The notes: a model not told the origin generated them from the letters alone. 28,046 nucleotides of DNA from DASUGM01 sp036274055 (GCA_036274055.1 DASUGM010000264.1:1-28046); one strand, 5' to 3'; shown: positions 16,368 through 24,505, counted from the stretch's first letter. Numbers and translations are program-made.

Positions 16368-16907
16368 CTATTTCTTCTTGAAATACGTCTGTCGGGATGT
16401 CCTCGCGTCCTGAGTCGCGATGACGCTCAGCGTACCGTCCGCGGCCAGCTCGAACGTCTCGGTCGCCGCGCACGTGGTGCCGTTGCGTGACACGCGGTGT
16501 TCGATCACCAGCCTCGATTCCGCCCATTTGCCTCGCGTGGCGCTGGTCGCGGCGCCATTCGCCGTCGTACTCTCCGAACCGTCCAGGTTGACGACGGTCT
16601 TCCAGGTGCCTGACGCGACGCTGCCGCCATACTTGCGGTCGATGGTCACGGTCTTCTCGTTCTGCGCGATCACCAATTCGGCGCTGACGTCGCCGATGTA
16701 GGTGGCCTGCTCGAACGCGGCCGTTGATCCGTCCGGCGACGCCGGCCCGGGAACGGCGCCGCAAACGGCATTCTCGTACGGCATGCCCAGCGGCCCGGGT
16801 CCGGTGAAGCCGTCGAGCATCCAGGTGCCGGAAAGATCGGGTGACCGGACCGGCAGCGTCGTCGCGAGCAGAAAGAGCATGACCAGGTGGCGAATCATGC
16901 AGGCCAT
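16368..16907 (-). CDS. Secreted protein of unknown function, DLSGTW type
   Basis: A 179-residue protein with an N-terminal signal sequence (hydrophobic residues about 6-20) and a mature part starting near SPDLSGTWMLD. The DLSGTW motif followed by alternating beta strands and a final TYFKKK is a pattern I associate with small secreted beta-rich proteins of acidobacteria; the function is unknown. ATG codons at 16907 and 16898 are both usable, and the second gives the cleaner signal peptide. No Shine-Dalgarno sequence is seen. A 15-bp palindrome lies 12 bases upstream of the ATG, suggesting repressor control. The stop is 10 bp from the convergent ccdA stop. Confidence 0.8.
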   Translation of the reverse strand: MACMIRHLVMLFLLATTLPVRSPDLSGTWMLDGFTGPGPLGMPYENAVCGAVPGPASPDGSTAAFEQATYIGDVSAELVIAQNEKTVTIDRKYGGSVASGTWKTVVNLDGSESTTANGAATSATRGKWAESRLVIEHRVSRNGTTCAATETFELAADGTLSVIATQDARTSRQTYFKKK

Positions 16908-16919
16908 TCTAGCTTATTA

Positions 16920-16934
16920 GATAGCTAAGCTATC
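16920..16934. promoter_or_regulatory. Palindrome GATAGCTAAGCTATC, possible operator
   Basis: A perfect 7+1+7 palindrome in an AT-rich patch, immediately upstream of the minus-strand secreted-protein gene (start 16907) and downstream of the kinase stop (16952). Further AGCT words flank it. This position and shape fit a binding site for a small dimeric repressor overlapping a promoter; the PadR or MarR type is a guess. No such regulator gene is in the window. Confidence 0.45.
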
Positions 16935-16951
16935 AATAGGCACGGACGCGG

Positions 16952-19627
16952 CTAGCGCGATGTTGCCTGAGTGACGACGACAATCGCCGAAGATGCAGAC
17001 GGCCCCGGCGACGCGACCGGCTTGAGAAACAGGAACCGCTTCCCGTCGGCGGTGATGTCGTACGGCCGGATTCCCGGCATCACGTACGGCGCCAGCGAAA
17101 ACAGCCGCTGCGGCGTGCGCGCCGTGAAGGCGCCCGTCGTCTCGACCCGCACGGCCATCAGGGCGTCGCTGGACAGGTAGAACAACTCGCGGCCGTCGCG
17201 TGAGAACATCGGTCGTGTTCCGCCCTGCGGCGAGACGACCCACCGCTGGGCGCTCGGGTCATCGCGCCGGCGCACGAAGACCTTGTTGTCTCCATCTTCG
17301 CCACCACCGTAGGCGAAGTACTCGCCGCCGGGCGCGACGGTGGTCATGAACTCCGCGCGCGGCTGCTGCAACAACGTCGAGACGCCAGCGCCTGACGCCA
17401 GCGGCAACGTGAACAGGTCCCACTCGGACGCTGGCAGATTCTGCTGGAGGAACAGCATCGGCGGGCTGGCGAGGACCGCGGTCGCGATCGGCCGCTGCAA
17501 GTCGCCGCCGATTTGCTCGGCGACGCCGGTGCCGTCGGCGCGCTGCCGATATAGACGCATGCGGCCGCTGCGATTCGAGCTGAAGACCAGCGACTCGCCG
17601 TCAGGCATCCAGATCGGTAATTGGTCACGTTCCGGCGTCGAGGTGATGCGGAGCAGCGTGCGACGGTTCAGGTCCCACGTGAAGATGTCTTCGTTGTCGT
17701 CCAGAGAAGCGAGCGCGATCCGCCCGCCATCTGGCGAGAGAAGGGCCGACATGTAGGTCGCCGGCGGCAGGTCCGGGACCGGCGTCTCACTGCCGGAACG
17801 ATCGACCCACACTGGAACGCGAAGCGCTTTGGCCCGCTCCGGAGCCAACGCCAAGGTACCGGTGCGAGAGACCGCGAAGTTAGCCGCGCCCTCCGTCGAC
17901 ATCACCACCCGCTCGGCGACGAGCCAGGAATCGCCGCTGACCGAAAGCGTCGCGACGTCGAATTTGACGGCCCGGATGCTGCCGTTGAGCGCATAGACCA
18001 AGTGTCCTGAATCGACATACGACGCATCGGTGCCGGGAAACAGAACCCTGTAGCCGCCGGTGCGTGGATCGAACACGGCGATCCGCGCGGTCCGCACTGT
18101 GCCCGCCGGCAGGATCGTGAACAGCGTGCCGCGCGCGCCGGGCAGCGCCGACGGATAGACGTGTGGTCCTTCCTGCGCCTTCGCATCGGGTGTCGTCATC
18201 ACTGCCGGCGCGCCGCCACCGGGCGGGACTCGATACAGCCCTTTCGCCGGATCACTCGTGGCAAAGACGATGGTGTCGTCGTCGGCCCAGGTCGCGCCGC
18301 GAAAACTCTCGTCCTGCTCGACGAGCACCACCGGAACGCCGCCGGCGACCGGAACCTTGCGCAGGCCGTGGTCCATGTAGCCGATCCAGTTGCCGTCCGG
18401 CGAAAAGAACGGCTCGCGCGCATTCGGCACGCCGGCAACCGGCAGCGGCACCAGCCCGTCCAGGGACTGCAGCATCAACGGCCCGCCGCTGCTGCTGTTG
18501 CCCGCGACATACACGATTCGTGCGCCATCCGGCGAGATCGCGATCGCCCGCCAGATCGTCTCGAGGTTCAGGACCGCCGACGCCGGCGGTTGCACGACGA
18601 ACCGCAGCGACGCGGCTCGCGCAGGCGCTGCCACCGCCCATGCGGGACGACTGGCAAACCACGCGCCGGTGAGAATCGCGCCCGCTACAAAGGCGGCGAT
18701 CGCCGGCCACCACGTTCGCCGTGTCTGCGCCGTCAGCGGCGCAGAGGTCACCGCGTCAATCAGGCGCGCGTCATCGAGTTCGAGCCGCGCATCGGAGATG
18801 TCGGCAAGACGCTGACGCCGATCCTTCTGCAGACATCGCCGCAGCAATCGCCGAATCGACGCCGGCGTGTCCGTCGGCAGCATCGCCCAGTCGGGCTCGG
18901 TCTTGAGCACGGCGGCGAGCACGTGCGCGATGTCATCGCCCTCGAACGGCCGGCGCCCGCTCAGCATCTCGAACAGCACGACGCCAAACGCCCAGATGTC
19001 GGTTCGCTTGTCGACGGGCTTGCCGGCCGCCTGCTCCGGACTCATGTAGGCCGCGGTGCCGAGAATGACGCCGCGAACTGTGAGCGCCGGGCTGGTGATC
19101 GTCGACGCCGCCATCCCCTCCGGATCGCTGCTGAGGGGCTCAATCGCCTTGGCCAAGCCAAAATCGAGGACCTTCACCGTGCCGTCAGCCCGAATCTTGA
19201 TGTTCGCGGGCTTCAAGTCGCGATGGACGATGCCCTGCGCGTGGGCGGCATCCAGCGCGTCGACGAGTTGGGCGGCGATAGACAACACGTCGTCGATCGG
19301 AAGCGCGCCGCGGAGGATCCGCTCCGCCAGCGTCGATCCGTCGACGAGTTCCATGACGATGGCGCGTTCGTGAGCGGCGCCGTCGCGCGTCGCCACGCCG
19401 TAGATCGAGGCGATGTTCGGATGATTGAGCGCCGCGAGCATCTGCGCTTCGCGCGCGAAGCGGGCCAGCCGATCGCTGTCGCTGCCAACCGCCGCCGGCA
19501 GCACCTTGAGCGCGACGCTCCGCTGCAGATCGAGGTCGCGGGCTGTGTAGACTTCGCCCATGCCGCCGGCGCCGAGCGGCGCCACTACTTCATAGCGTCC
19601 AAACCGGGTGCCCGGCGCAACCGACAT
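16952..19627 (-). CDS. Transmembrane Ser/Thr protein kinase with C-terminal WD40/TolB-like propeller
   Basis: An 891-residue receptor-like kinase. The kinase domain spans about residues 11-275, with glycine loop GAGGMGEVY (19-27), VALK with Lys41, the αC Glu at about 60, HRDLKPAN with catalytic Asp137, DFG Asp155 and SPEQ at 196-199; all residues needed for activity are present. A single membrane helix lies at about 306-325. The extracytoplasmic C-terminal half has repeated propeller blades such as ISPDGARIVYV, FSPDGNWIGYM and LSPDGGRIALA (PD40/TolB-like), likely a ligand- or protein-binding sensor. This domain order is characteristic of acidobacterial kinases. ATG start with no clear Shine-Dalgarno. 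It is transcribed divergently from the small-gene set at 19725. Confidence 0.94.
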   Translation of the reverse strand: MSVAPGTRFGRYEVVAPLGAGGMGEVYTARDLDLQRSVALKVLPAAVGSDSDRLARFAREAQMLAALNHPNIASIYGVATRDGAAHERAIVMELVDGSTLAERILRGALPIDDVLSIAAQLVDALDAAHAQGIVHRDLKPANIKIRADGTVKVLDFGLAKAIEPLSSDPEGMAASTITSPALTVRGVILGTAAYMSPEQAAGKPVDKRTDIWAFGVVLFEMLSGRRPFEGDDIAHVLAAVLKTEPDWAMLPTDTPASIRRLLRRCLQKDRRQRLADISDARLELDDARLIDAVTSAPLTAQTRRTWWPAIAAFVAGAILTGAWFASRPAWAVAAPARAASLRFVVQPPASAVLNLETIWRAIAISPDGARIVYVAGNSSSGGPLMLQSLDGLVPLPVAGVPNAREPFFSPDGNWIGYMDHGLRKVPVAGGVPVVLVEQDESFRGATWADDDTIVFATSDPAKGLYRVPPGGGAPAVMTTPDAKAQEGPHVYPSALPGARGTLFTILPAGTVRTARIAVFDPRTGGYRVLFPGTDASYVDSGHLVYALNGSIRAVKFDVATLSVSGDSWLVAERVVMSTEGAANFAVSRTGTLALAPERAKALRVPVWVDRSGSETPVPDLPPATYMSALLSPDGGRIALASLDDNEDIFTWDLNRRTLLRITSTPERDQLPIWMPDGESLVFSSNRSGRMRLYRQRADGTGVAEQIGGDLQRPIATAVLASPPMLFLQQNLPASEWDLFTLPLASGAGVSTLLQQPRAEFMTTVAPGGEYFAYGGGEDGDNKVFVRRRDDPSAQRWVVSPQGGTRPMFSRDGRELFYLSSDALMAVRVETTGAFTARTPQRLFSLAPYVMPGIRPYDITADGKRFLFLKPVASPGPSASSAIVVVTQATSR

Positions 19628-19665
19628 GCCGGGCGAAGCATACCCTCACTGGTCCGTCTCCCGCC

Positions 19666-19695
19666 TTGACAATCACGGCAAGCCTGTCCGATGCT
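19666..19695 (+). promoter_or_regulatory. Possible promoter for the three small plus-strand genes
   Basis: A perfect TTGACA hexamer (19666-19671) is followed after 18 bases by GATGCT (19690-19695), a poor -10 match. It lies in the 97-bp divergent gap, 30 bases before the ATG at 19725. The assignment is tentative because the -10 element matches only three consensus positions. Confidence 0.3.
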
Positions 19696-19724
19696 TCACG
19701 CCCGCTCCCCTGGCAGGTGAACTC

Positions 19725-20174
19725 ATGCGCATGCTGGCGTTCGTCGCCTCGATCGCACTCGCCACCGGGCTGTCCGCGCACGTCCAGACGGTGCGCGCCG
19801 TCGATCCGACTCCGCTGCAACGTCCCAAACCGGTCTGCAGCCTCGCCGGCACCGAGATTCGCGCCGCCTCGCTGGTCGTCAAGGGCGTGCTCGAACGCGC
19901 CGGTTTCACCGTCAATGCAGTCGGCGCCGACGGCGAGATCAGCGCGACGCTCTCGTCCCCGGACGGCGAGAACCGCATCGTCACCTGGCTCGAGTGGGAA
20001 ATCACGCGGCCGCAGGAGCGCTTCAACGTGTTCATGGTGTCCGGCCGATTCGAAAAGTTCGTCGGCAGCGTCGATCTGCGACGCGTGCTGCTCAGTTCCC
20101 GCGAGGAAGAGCAGCACTTCGGCGCCGTCCGTAAAGCTCTGATCGAGGAGTCCCTGAAGAGGCAGCAGCGATGA
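19725..20174 (+). CDS. Small secreted protein of unknown function
   Basis: A 149-residue protein. I chose the ATG at 19725 because it is preceded by GGCAGGTG and starts a clear signal peptide (MRMLAFVASIALATGLSA); the open frame upstream to 19608 would bury this and overlaps the divergent kinase. The mature part has no motif I recognise; it contains one obvious Cys (VCSLAGTE) and a charged helical C-terminus ending LIEESLKRQQR. Its stop overlaps the next start by 4 bp (ATGA), so the two are co-translated. Confidence 0.72.
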   Translation: MRMLAFVASIALATGLSAHVQTVRAVDPTPLQRPKPVCSLAGTEIRAASLVVKGVLERAGFTVNAVGADGEISATLSSPDGENRIVTWLEWEITRPQERFNVFMVSGRFEKFVGSVDLRRVLLSSREEEQHFGAVRKALIEESLKRQQR

Positions 20175-20440
20175 AGGTCTCAACCGTCCGCGCCACATTA
20201 GCGGTGATGATCGTCGGCGTGTTCATGACGATCACGGCGACGATGGCGATCTTTCCGCTGTTTGCCCAGGGCAACGTCGAACTGACGCAGTACGCGGACT
20301 TCTTCTCGAAGACCGCGAGCGTCTACACCGGCATCGTCGGCGTCATCGTCGGCTACTACTTTGGCCGGACCACGGAGCGTCCGGGCACGACCGACAAGCC
20401 AGGCGCGCCCAGGCCCGAGGCCGAACCGCCGGGCGAGTGA
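20171..20440 (+). CDS. Small membrane protein with two predicted helices
   Basis: An 89-residue protein with two hydrophobic segments (about residues 9-33 and 51-66) joined by a short loop NVELTQYADFFSKTAS, and a Pro-rich, charged tail beginning FGRTTERPG. No known family is recognised. It begins within the stop of the preceding gene (ATGA overlap), and the next gene follows after 27 bp, so it sits in the middle of a three-gene envelope operon. The soluble tail is probably cytoplasmic by the positive-inside rule. Confidence 0.7.
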   Translation: MKVSTVRATLAVMIVGVFMTITATMAIFPLFAQGNVELTQYADFFSKTASVYTGIVGVIVGYYFGRTTERPGTTDKPGAPRPEAEPPGE

Positions 20441-20467
20441 GCCACGGCGCCGGGAAGGAGCGAGGTT

Positions 20468-21148
20468 ATGCGTCTGATCTGGACCGCCGCGCTGGTCGCC
20501 GCACTGATTCCGGTCGCGTCGTTCCGCCAGCGGAAGCCTGACGCCTGGACGCAGAACTTCGACGTCGCCGCCGGGGACTGGGCCGATCGCGGCCGCAACC
20601 CGTACTTCGTTCTCGAGCCCGGCTACGCGTTGACGCTCGAGCACGGCACCGAGCGACTGGTCATCACCGTTCTCGACGACACCCGCGTGGTTGCCGGCGT
20701 CACCACTCGCGTCGTCGAAGAACGCGAGACCAACGGCGGCCGGCCGGTCGAGGTGTCGCGGAACTTCTACGCGATCGATCGGCGCACCAGCAGCGTCTTC
20801 TACTTCGGCGAAGAGGTCGACATGTACAAGGACGGCAAGGTCGTCGCCCACGAAGGCGCGTGGGCGGCGGGCCAGAACGGCGCGCGCTATGGGCTGATGA
20901 TGCCGGGCCTGCCGCTGCTGGGCGCGAAGTACTACCAGGAAGTCGCGCCGACGATCGCGATGGATCGTGCGGAGATCGCGGCGCTCGGCGAGACGCTGAA
21001 AACGCCGGCGGGCGCGTTCACCAACGTGCTCCGAATCACCGAGACGACGCCGCTCGAGCCTGGCGCGCGAGAGACGAAGAGCTACGCGCCTGGCGTCGGA
21101 CTGATCAAGGACGGCGACCTGCTGCTGACGAAGTACGGAGGCAGGTAA
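20468..21148 (+). CDS. Secreted protein of unknown function
   Basis: A 226-residue protein with a signal peptide (MRLIWTAALVAALIPVAS) and a beta-rich mature domain. Visible segments include NPYFVLEPGYALTLEHGTERLVITVLDD, then EVSRNFYAIDRRTSSVFYFGEEVDMYKDGK, and a C-terminal ETKSYAPGVGLIKDGDLLLTKY. The last part resembles the 'YAPGVGLIKD' ending seen in many secreted lipoprotein-like bacterial proteins, where it describes the product of an extracytoplasmic beta-sandwich; no catalytic residues are evident. A strong Shine-Dalgarno sequence GGAAGGAG lies 7 bases before the ATG. It is the last gene of the three-gene set and is followed by a family A palindrome. Confidence 0.78.
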   Translation: MRLIWTAALVAALIPVASFRQRKPDAWTQNFDVAAGDWADRGRNPYFVLEPGYALTLEHGTERLVITVLDDTRVVAGVTTRVVEERETNGGRPVEVSRNFYAIDRRTSSVFYFGEEVDMYKDGKVVAHEGAWAAGQNGARYGLMMPGLPLLGAKYYQEVAPTIAMDRAEIAALGETLKTPAGAFTNVLRITETTPLEPGARETKSYAPGVGLIKDGDLLLTKYGGR

Positions 21149-21185
21149 CGCCGGGGAAAGCCGAAAACTGACTGTGATGAAACCT

Positions 21186-21300
21186 CTATCAAGAGCGATT
21201 TCACAGGGAGAAGCATGAGAAGAACAAGAGGAGTTCGGGAAGTCCTCGTGGTTTTCTCGGCCTTCTCCCTGTGAATTCGCTCCCGGCGAGCGCAGGCGAC
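21186..21300. repeat. Solo copy of palindromic repeat family A, upstream of the MFS gene
   Basis: The left arm (about 21188-21219) carries GCGATTTCACAGGGAGAAGC and the right arm (about 21257-21287) carries CCTTCTCCCTGTGAATTCGC. The flanks AAGAGCGAT and GCGCAGGCG match the array at 1-538. The spacer is diverged from the array copies. It separates the three small genes from the MFS transporter. Confidence 0.88.
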
Positions 21301-21338
21301 TCGGCTCAGCGGAATCCACGCCCGACGTATCATCCCGC

Positions 21339-22781
21339 GTGCACATCTGGCGAGTCATCGGCGCGGCGGCCCTCGGCACGATGATCGAGTGGTACGACTT
21401 CTACATCTTCGGCAGTCTCGCCACGGTCATCTCGCCGCTGTTCTACCCACCCGGCAACGACACGCTCGCGTTGATCGCGTATCTCTCGACGTTTGCGGTC
21501 GGTTTCGTCGTCCGGCCGTTCGGCGCGCTGTTCTTCGGCCGGATCGGCGATCTGGTCGGCCGCAAGTACGCGTTCGTGGTGACGCTGGTGATGATGGGCG
21601 GCGCGACCGCGCTGGTGGGCGTTCTGCCGACCTATGCCAGCATCGGCATCGCCGCTCCGATCGCGCTGCTGGTGATCCGCGTTGCCCAGGGACTCGCGCT
21701 TGGCGGCGAGTACGGTGGCGCCGCGGTCTACGTCGCCGAACACGTTCCCGACGAGCGCCGCGGCTTCTACACGAGCTTCATCCAGATTACGGCGACGCTC
21801 GGCCTGTTCGTCTCGCTCGTCGTCGTCCTGGCGGTGCAGAACGCGATGTCAGCGGACGCGTTTCGCGAATGGGGCTGGCGGGTGCCGTTTCTCGTCTCGA
21901 TCCTGCTGGTCGCCGTGTCGCTGTACATCCGTCTGCGGATGCAGGAGTCGCCGATCTTCGCGAAGATCAAGAGCGCCGGGATGACGTCGGCACAGCCGCT
22001 CAAGGAGGCGTTCACTCAGCCGGCGAACCTCAAGCGCGTGCTCGTCTCGCTGTTCGGCGCCACCGCGGGCCAGGGCGTTGTCTGGTACACCGGGCAGTTC
22101 TATGCGCTGTTCTACCTGCAGACGATCCTCAAAGTGCACCCGACCTCGGCCAACTACGTCGTTGCCGCGGCGCTGCTGGCCGGCATGCCGCTCTTCGTCG
22201 CGTTCGGCGCGCTCAGCGACCGGATCGGCCGGAAGAGAATCATGATGGCCGGGTGCCTCCTGGCGGCGCTGTCGTACTTGCCGATCTATCACGCGATGCG
22301 GGATGCGGCCGGATCGAACGTCGACACGGTGATCTCGCAGCGAAATCCGGTGACCGGCGCGATCGGCCTGACGCCGCAGACGATCGAGAACGGCGTGGCC
22401 AGGCCTGCGGCCGCGGTGCTGCCGTACCACGGACTCGGAGCGTTGGCGGCCGAACCGGCGGCGCGTCACCTCGCGGCGCTGGTCTTCATTCAAGTCGTGT
22501 TCGTGACGATGGTCTATGGGCCGATCGCGGCGTATCTCGTCGAGGCGTTTCCGGCGCGGATCCGCTACACGGCGCTGTCGCTGCCGTACCACATCGGCAA
22601 CGGCGTCTTCGGTGGACTGCTGCCGGTCGCCGGCCTGACCATCGTCGCGAACACCGGCAACATCTACGCCGGCCTCTACTATCCGATCGTCGTCGCGGGC
22701 GCGACGTTCGTGATCGGATCGCTGCTCCTCCCGGAGACGCGCCACCTGCGCATCTGGCACGAGGACGAGCGAAGGCTATGA
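21339..22781 (+). CDS. MFS transporter, metabolite:H+ symporter (MHS) type
   Basis: A 480-residue, 12-helix major facilitator protein. The N-terminal GTMIEWYDFYIFG is the hallmark of the metabolite:H+ symporter group (proline/betaine, citrate, alpha-ketoglutarate and shikimate carriers). The loop 2-3 motif GRIGDLVGRK and its second-half counterpart GALSDRIGRKR are present, as is RVAQGLALGGEYGGAAVYVAE. A roughly 60-residue insertion (about 325-385, with NVDTVISQRNPVTG) lies in the second half and is probably extracytoplasmic. The substrate is unknown but is likely an organic acid or compatible solute. The GTG start lacks a visible Shine-Dalgarno sequence. Family A palindromes lie immediately on both sides. 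Confidence 0.92.
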   Translation: MHIWRVIGAAALGTMIEWYDFYIFGSLATVISPLFYPPGNDTLALIAYLSTFAVGFVVRPFGALFFGRIGDLVGRKYAFVVTLVMMGGATALVGVLPTYASIGIAAPIALLVIRVAQGLALGGEYGGAAVYVAEHVPDERRGFYTSFIQITATLGLFVSLVVVLAVQNAMSADAFREWGWRVPFLVSILLVAVSLYIRLRMQESPIFAKIKSAGMTSAQPLKEAFTQPANLKRVLVSLFGATAGQGVVWYTGQFYALFYLQTILKVHPTSANYVVAAALLAGMPLFVAFGALSDRIGRKRIMMAGCLLAALSYLPIYHAMRDAAGSNVDTVISQRNPVTGAIGLTPQTIENGVARPAAAVLPYHGLGALAAEPAARHLAALVFIQVVFVTMVYGPIAAYLVEAFPARIRYTALSLPYHIGNGVFGGLLPVAGLTIVANTGNIYAGLYYPIVVAGATFVIGSLLLPETRHLRIWHEDERRL

Positions 22782-22799
22782 TTCCGGCGTGAAGGGCGC

Positions 22800-22892
22800 T
22801 TGCCACGATCGGATTCACAGAGAGAAGGCCGAGACAACCAGGAGAGCGTTTCTCCCGCTCTTCTCATGCTTCTCCCTGTGAATCGCTATTCA
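22800..22892. repeat. Solo copy of palindromic repeat family A, downstream of the MFS gene
   Basis: The left arm (about 22807-22833) carries GGATTCACAGAGAGAAGGCC, and the right arm (about 22858-22886) carries TTCTCATGCTTCTCCCTGTG. The spacer is short. It lies between the convergent ends of the MFS gene (stop 22781) and the LysM gene (stop 22899), so it could serve as a bidirectional terminator. Confidence 0.87.
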
Positions 22893-22898
22893 GGTACG

Positions 22899-23291
22899 CT
22901 ACGGAATCCGCAGCACCTGCCCCGGCTTGATCTTGTCCGGATCGCTCAGCTGATCCTTGTTCGCCTCGAAAATCTTCATGTAGGCGTTGGCATTGCCGAG
23001 ATGCTCCTTGGCGATCTTGCTGAGCGTGTCGCCCGCCTTCACCGTGTAGCTCTTCCCGGCGGCGGCTGCCGCGCCGCCGCTGGCTGCCGGCGCGCCGGTG
23101 ACCTGGATGTCAGCGACGATGTCCTGCTGCCAGGTCGGAATGGTTTTGATCGCGTTCCAGATCTCGTTCTTCTCGGCGTCGGTCGCGACCGTGCCCTTCC
23201 AGTACAGCTTGCCGTCGCGTTCTTCGGCACCGCCGTGGAACTTTCCTTTCGCCGTCGAGATCGCATACGCGTAGGTATCTCTAAGACCCAT
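22899..23291 (-). CDS. BON-LysM protein, Kbp/YgaU-like
   Basis: A 130-residue protein. The ATG at 23291 is chosen because GGGAGGA lies 5 bases upstream; an upstream in-frame ATG at 23321 has no such site. The C-terminal LysM domain (about residues 80-130) closely follows E. coli YgaU/Kbp: VKAGDTLSKIAKEHLGNANAY, KIFEANKDQLSDPDKI and the terminal PGQVLRIP. The N-terminal part is shorter and resembles a BON-type domain. Kbp is a cytoplasmic K+-binding protein; no signal peptide is seen here either. Potassium binding is inferred from this resemblance. An Ala/Gly-rich linker (ASGGAAAAAG) joins the two halves. Confidence 0.87.
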   Translation of the reverse strand: MGLRDTYAYAISTAKGKFHGGAEERDGKLYWKGTVATDAEKNEIWNAIKTIPTWQQDIVADIQVTGAPAASGGAAAAAGKSYTVKAGDTLSKIAKEHLGNANAYMKIFEANKDQLSDPDKIKPGQVLRIP

Positions 23292-23393
23292 GGTGTCCTC
23301 CCAGTCGCAAGCAGACATCATGATTCAAATCACGGGCCAAGCGAAGGACAGGTGAAATGCGCCGTCCGGGAGTCGATCAGTTCTTCTAATGGG

Positions 23394-23417
23394 AAAAACT
23401 TGCCAGCCTCTGCTGGC
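23394..23417 (-). terminator. Rho-independent terminator
   Basis: Read on the minus strand: GCCAGC, loop AGAG, GCTGGC, then AAGTTTTT. The 6-bp GC stem with tetraloop and U tract lies 18 bases after the stop of the SnoaL-like gene (23436), in the right place and direction to end its transcript. Confidence 0.72.
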
Positions 23418-23435
23418 GAGCCGCCGTCACCTGGC

Positions 23436-24368
23436 TCATCTCGCAAGATGCCACCCGACATTGGCCCAGCCGCCGGGCTTGCGCACGAACATTTCGGTGG
23501 CGCGGCCCGATGCGGTCGTCTTCCCGCCGGCGGTCTCGAGGTCATACTCGTAGGTCGTATAGATGACGGCGAACATGCCGTTGCCGTAGACCTGCATCTC
23601 GGTTTTCGGGAACTCGAGGCGCGTCAGCTTCGTGCCGCGCGCCGCCATCCGCTCGGCCTCGGCAAACACGGCATCGCGGTTGCCCCAGTCCGGGCCGCTC
23701 TCGATCGTGATCAGCTCGTTCGGGATCAACTTCTCCATGGCGGCGCGGTCGTTCGCGAAGATTGCCCGCCACACCGCCTCGCGCGCTTTGAGGATCTGAT
23801 CGCGAATCGGCGCCGGCACGTTCATCGGCCGCGACAGGGTCTCGGCGCGCCACTGCGGATCGACCACGGTGTGACTGGCGACTTGAATCCATGCGCCATT
23901 GCGCTTGCCGTAGATGTCCATGATCCGGTACCTGTTCGTGACCGTGATCTCGCCGTTGGCGCTGCGCGTAAAGTCGCCGATGAAGTTCACGATCGCCATG
24001 TCCGGCGACTCGAAGCGGATGTCGTAGTCGTGAACCCGATACCCGGCCACCGGCGCGCCCGGCGCCGGAGCCGGTCGCGGCGGTGCCGGTTTCGCGCCGG
24101 CCGGTTGCGGCCACGGGATCCCGTTGGCGCGCATGTACTCGTCGATACCCTTGATCGGCGTCCGCGAGCCTTCGAGGAATCCGCGCCAATCCTCGGCGTG
24201 GGTCGCGAACAACGCCGGAATGTCGTTGTCAATAAAGGCCTGAAAAATGCTTTCGATGTGAGCGCGGATTGCCGCGCGATCCGCGTCGGTGCCGAACGCC
24301 GCCTGCGCCGCGGCGCGTGGCGCGATCAGCAATAGACACAGTCCAGTCGCCGCCAGGATGCGAGCCAT
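23436..24368 (-). CDS. Secreted protein with two SnoaL/DUF4440-like (NTF2-fold) domains
   Basis: The ATG at 24368 (310 residues) is chosen because GGAGGG lies 6 bases upstream and a signal peptide follows (MARILAATGLCLLLIAPRAAAQA). Two regions (about 28-160 and 185-310) each look like the NTF2/SnoaL fold. The first has AAIRAHIESIFQAFIDNDIPALFATHAEDW and the second has KAREAVWRAIFANDRAAMEKLIPNE, both opening helices of that fold. Each ends with a nuclear-transport-factor-like strand such as GAWIQVASHTV and GGWANVGWHLAR. A Pro/Ala-rich linker around GAKPAPPRPAPAPGAP interrupts the first domain. The role is unknown; such domains bind small ligands or act as isomerase-like scaffolds. An AT-rich operator-like palindrome lies upstream and a terminator downstream, so it is probably monocistronic. 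Confidence 0.82.
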   Translation of the reverse strand: MARILAATGLCLLLIAPRAAAQAAFGTDADRAAIRAHIESIFQAFIDNDIPALFATHAEDWRGFLEGSRTPIKGIDEYMRANGIPWPQPAGAKPAPPRPAPAPGAPVAGYRVHDYDIRFESPDMAIVNFIGDFTRSANGEITVTNRYRIMDIYGKRNGAWIQVASHTVVDPQWRAETLSRPMNVPAPIRDQILKAREAVWRAIFANDRAAMEKLIPNELITIESGPDWGNRDAVFAEAERMAARGTKLTRLEFPKTEMQVYGNGMFAVIYTTYEYDLETAGGKTTASGRATEMFVRKPGGWANVGWHLAR

Positions 24369-24390
24369 GAAGTCCCTCCGGCGGCAATAG

Positions 24391-24416
24391 TATCGAATAT
24401 CGATATCGTATATCGA
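24391..24416. promoter_or_regulatory. TATCGA-repeat palindrome, possible operator
   Basis: An AT-rich patch upstream of the secreted SnoaL-like gene contains the perfect 10-bp palindrome ATATCGATAT (24397-24406) flanked on both sides by TATCGA. It contrasts sharply with the GC-rich surroundings. The position about 22 bases before the ATG fits an operator overlapping a promoter. The resemblance to PadR-type sites is a guess. Confidence 0.5.
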
Positions 24417-24505
24417 CTGGTCGGAAGCGGACGGAAGAACGTTGGCGAGCAAGGCAGGTCCAACGTCCTCGCGTACCCGACGTACGCGCGTACCTGCGTA
24501 CCGAT

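Noticed and set aside
18161..19669. Plus-strand open frame of 502 codons opposite the propeller kinase
   Set aside because: It lies entirely opposite conserved kinase motifs and has no recognisable domains.
24369..24452. Upstream start at 24452 for the SnoaL-like secreted protein
   Set aside because: It runs through the AT-rich operator-like region and buries the signal peptide; the ATG at 24368 has GGAGGG upstream.
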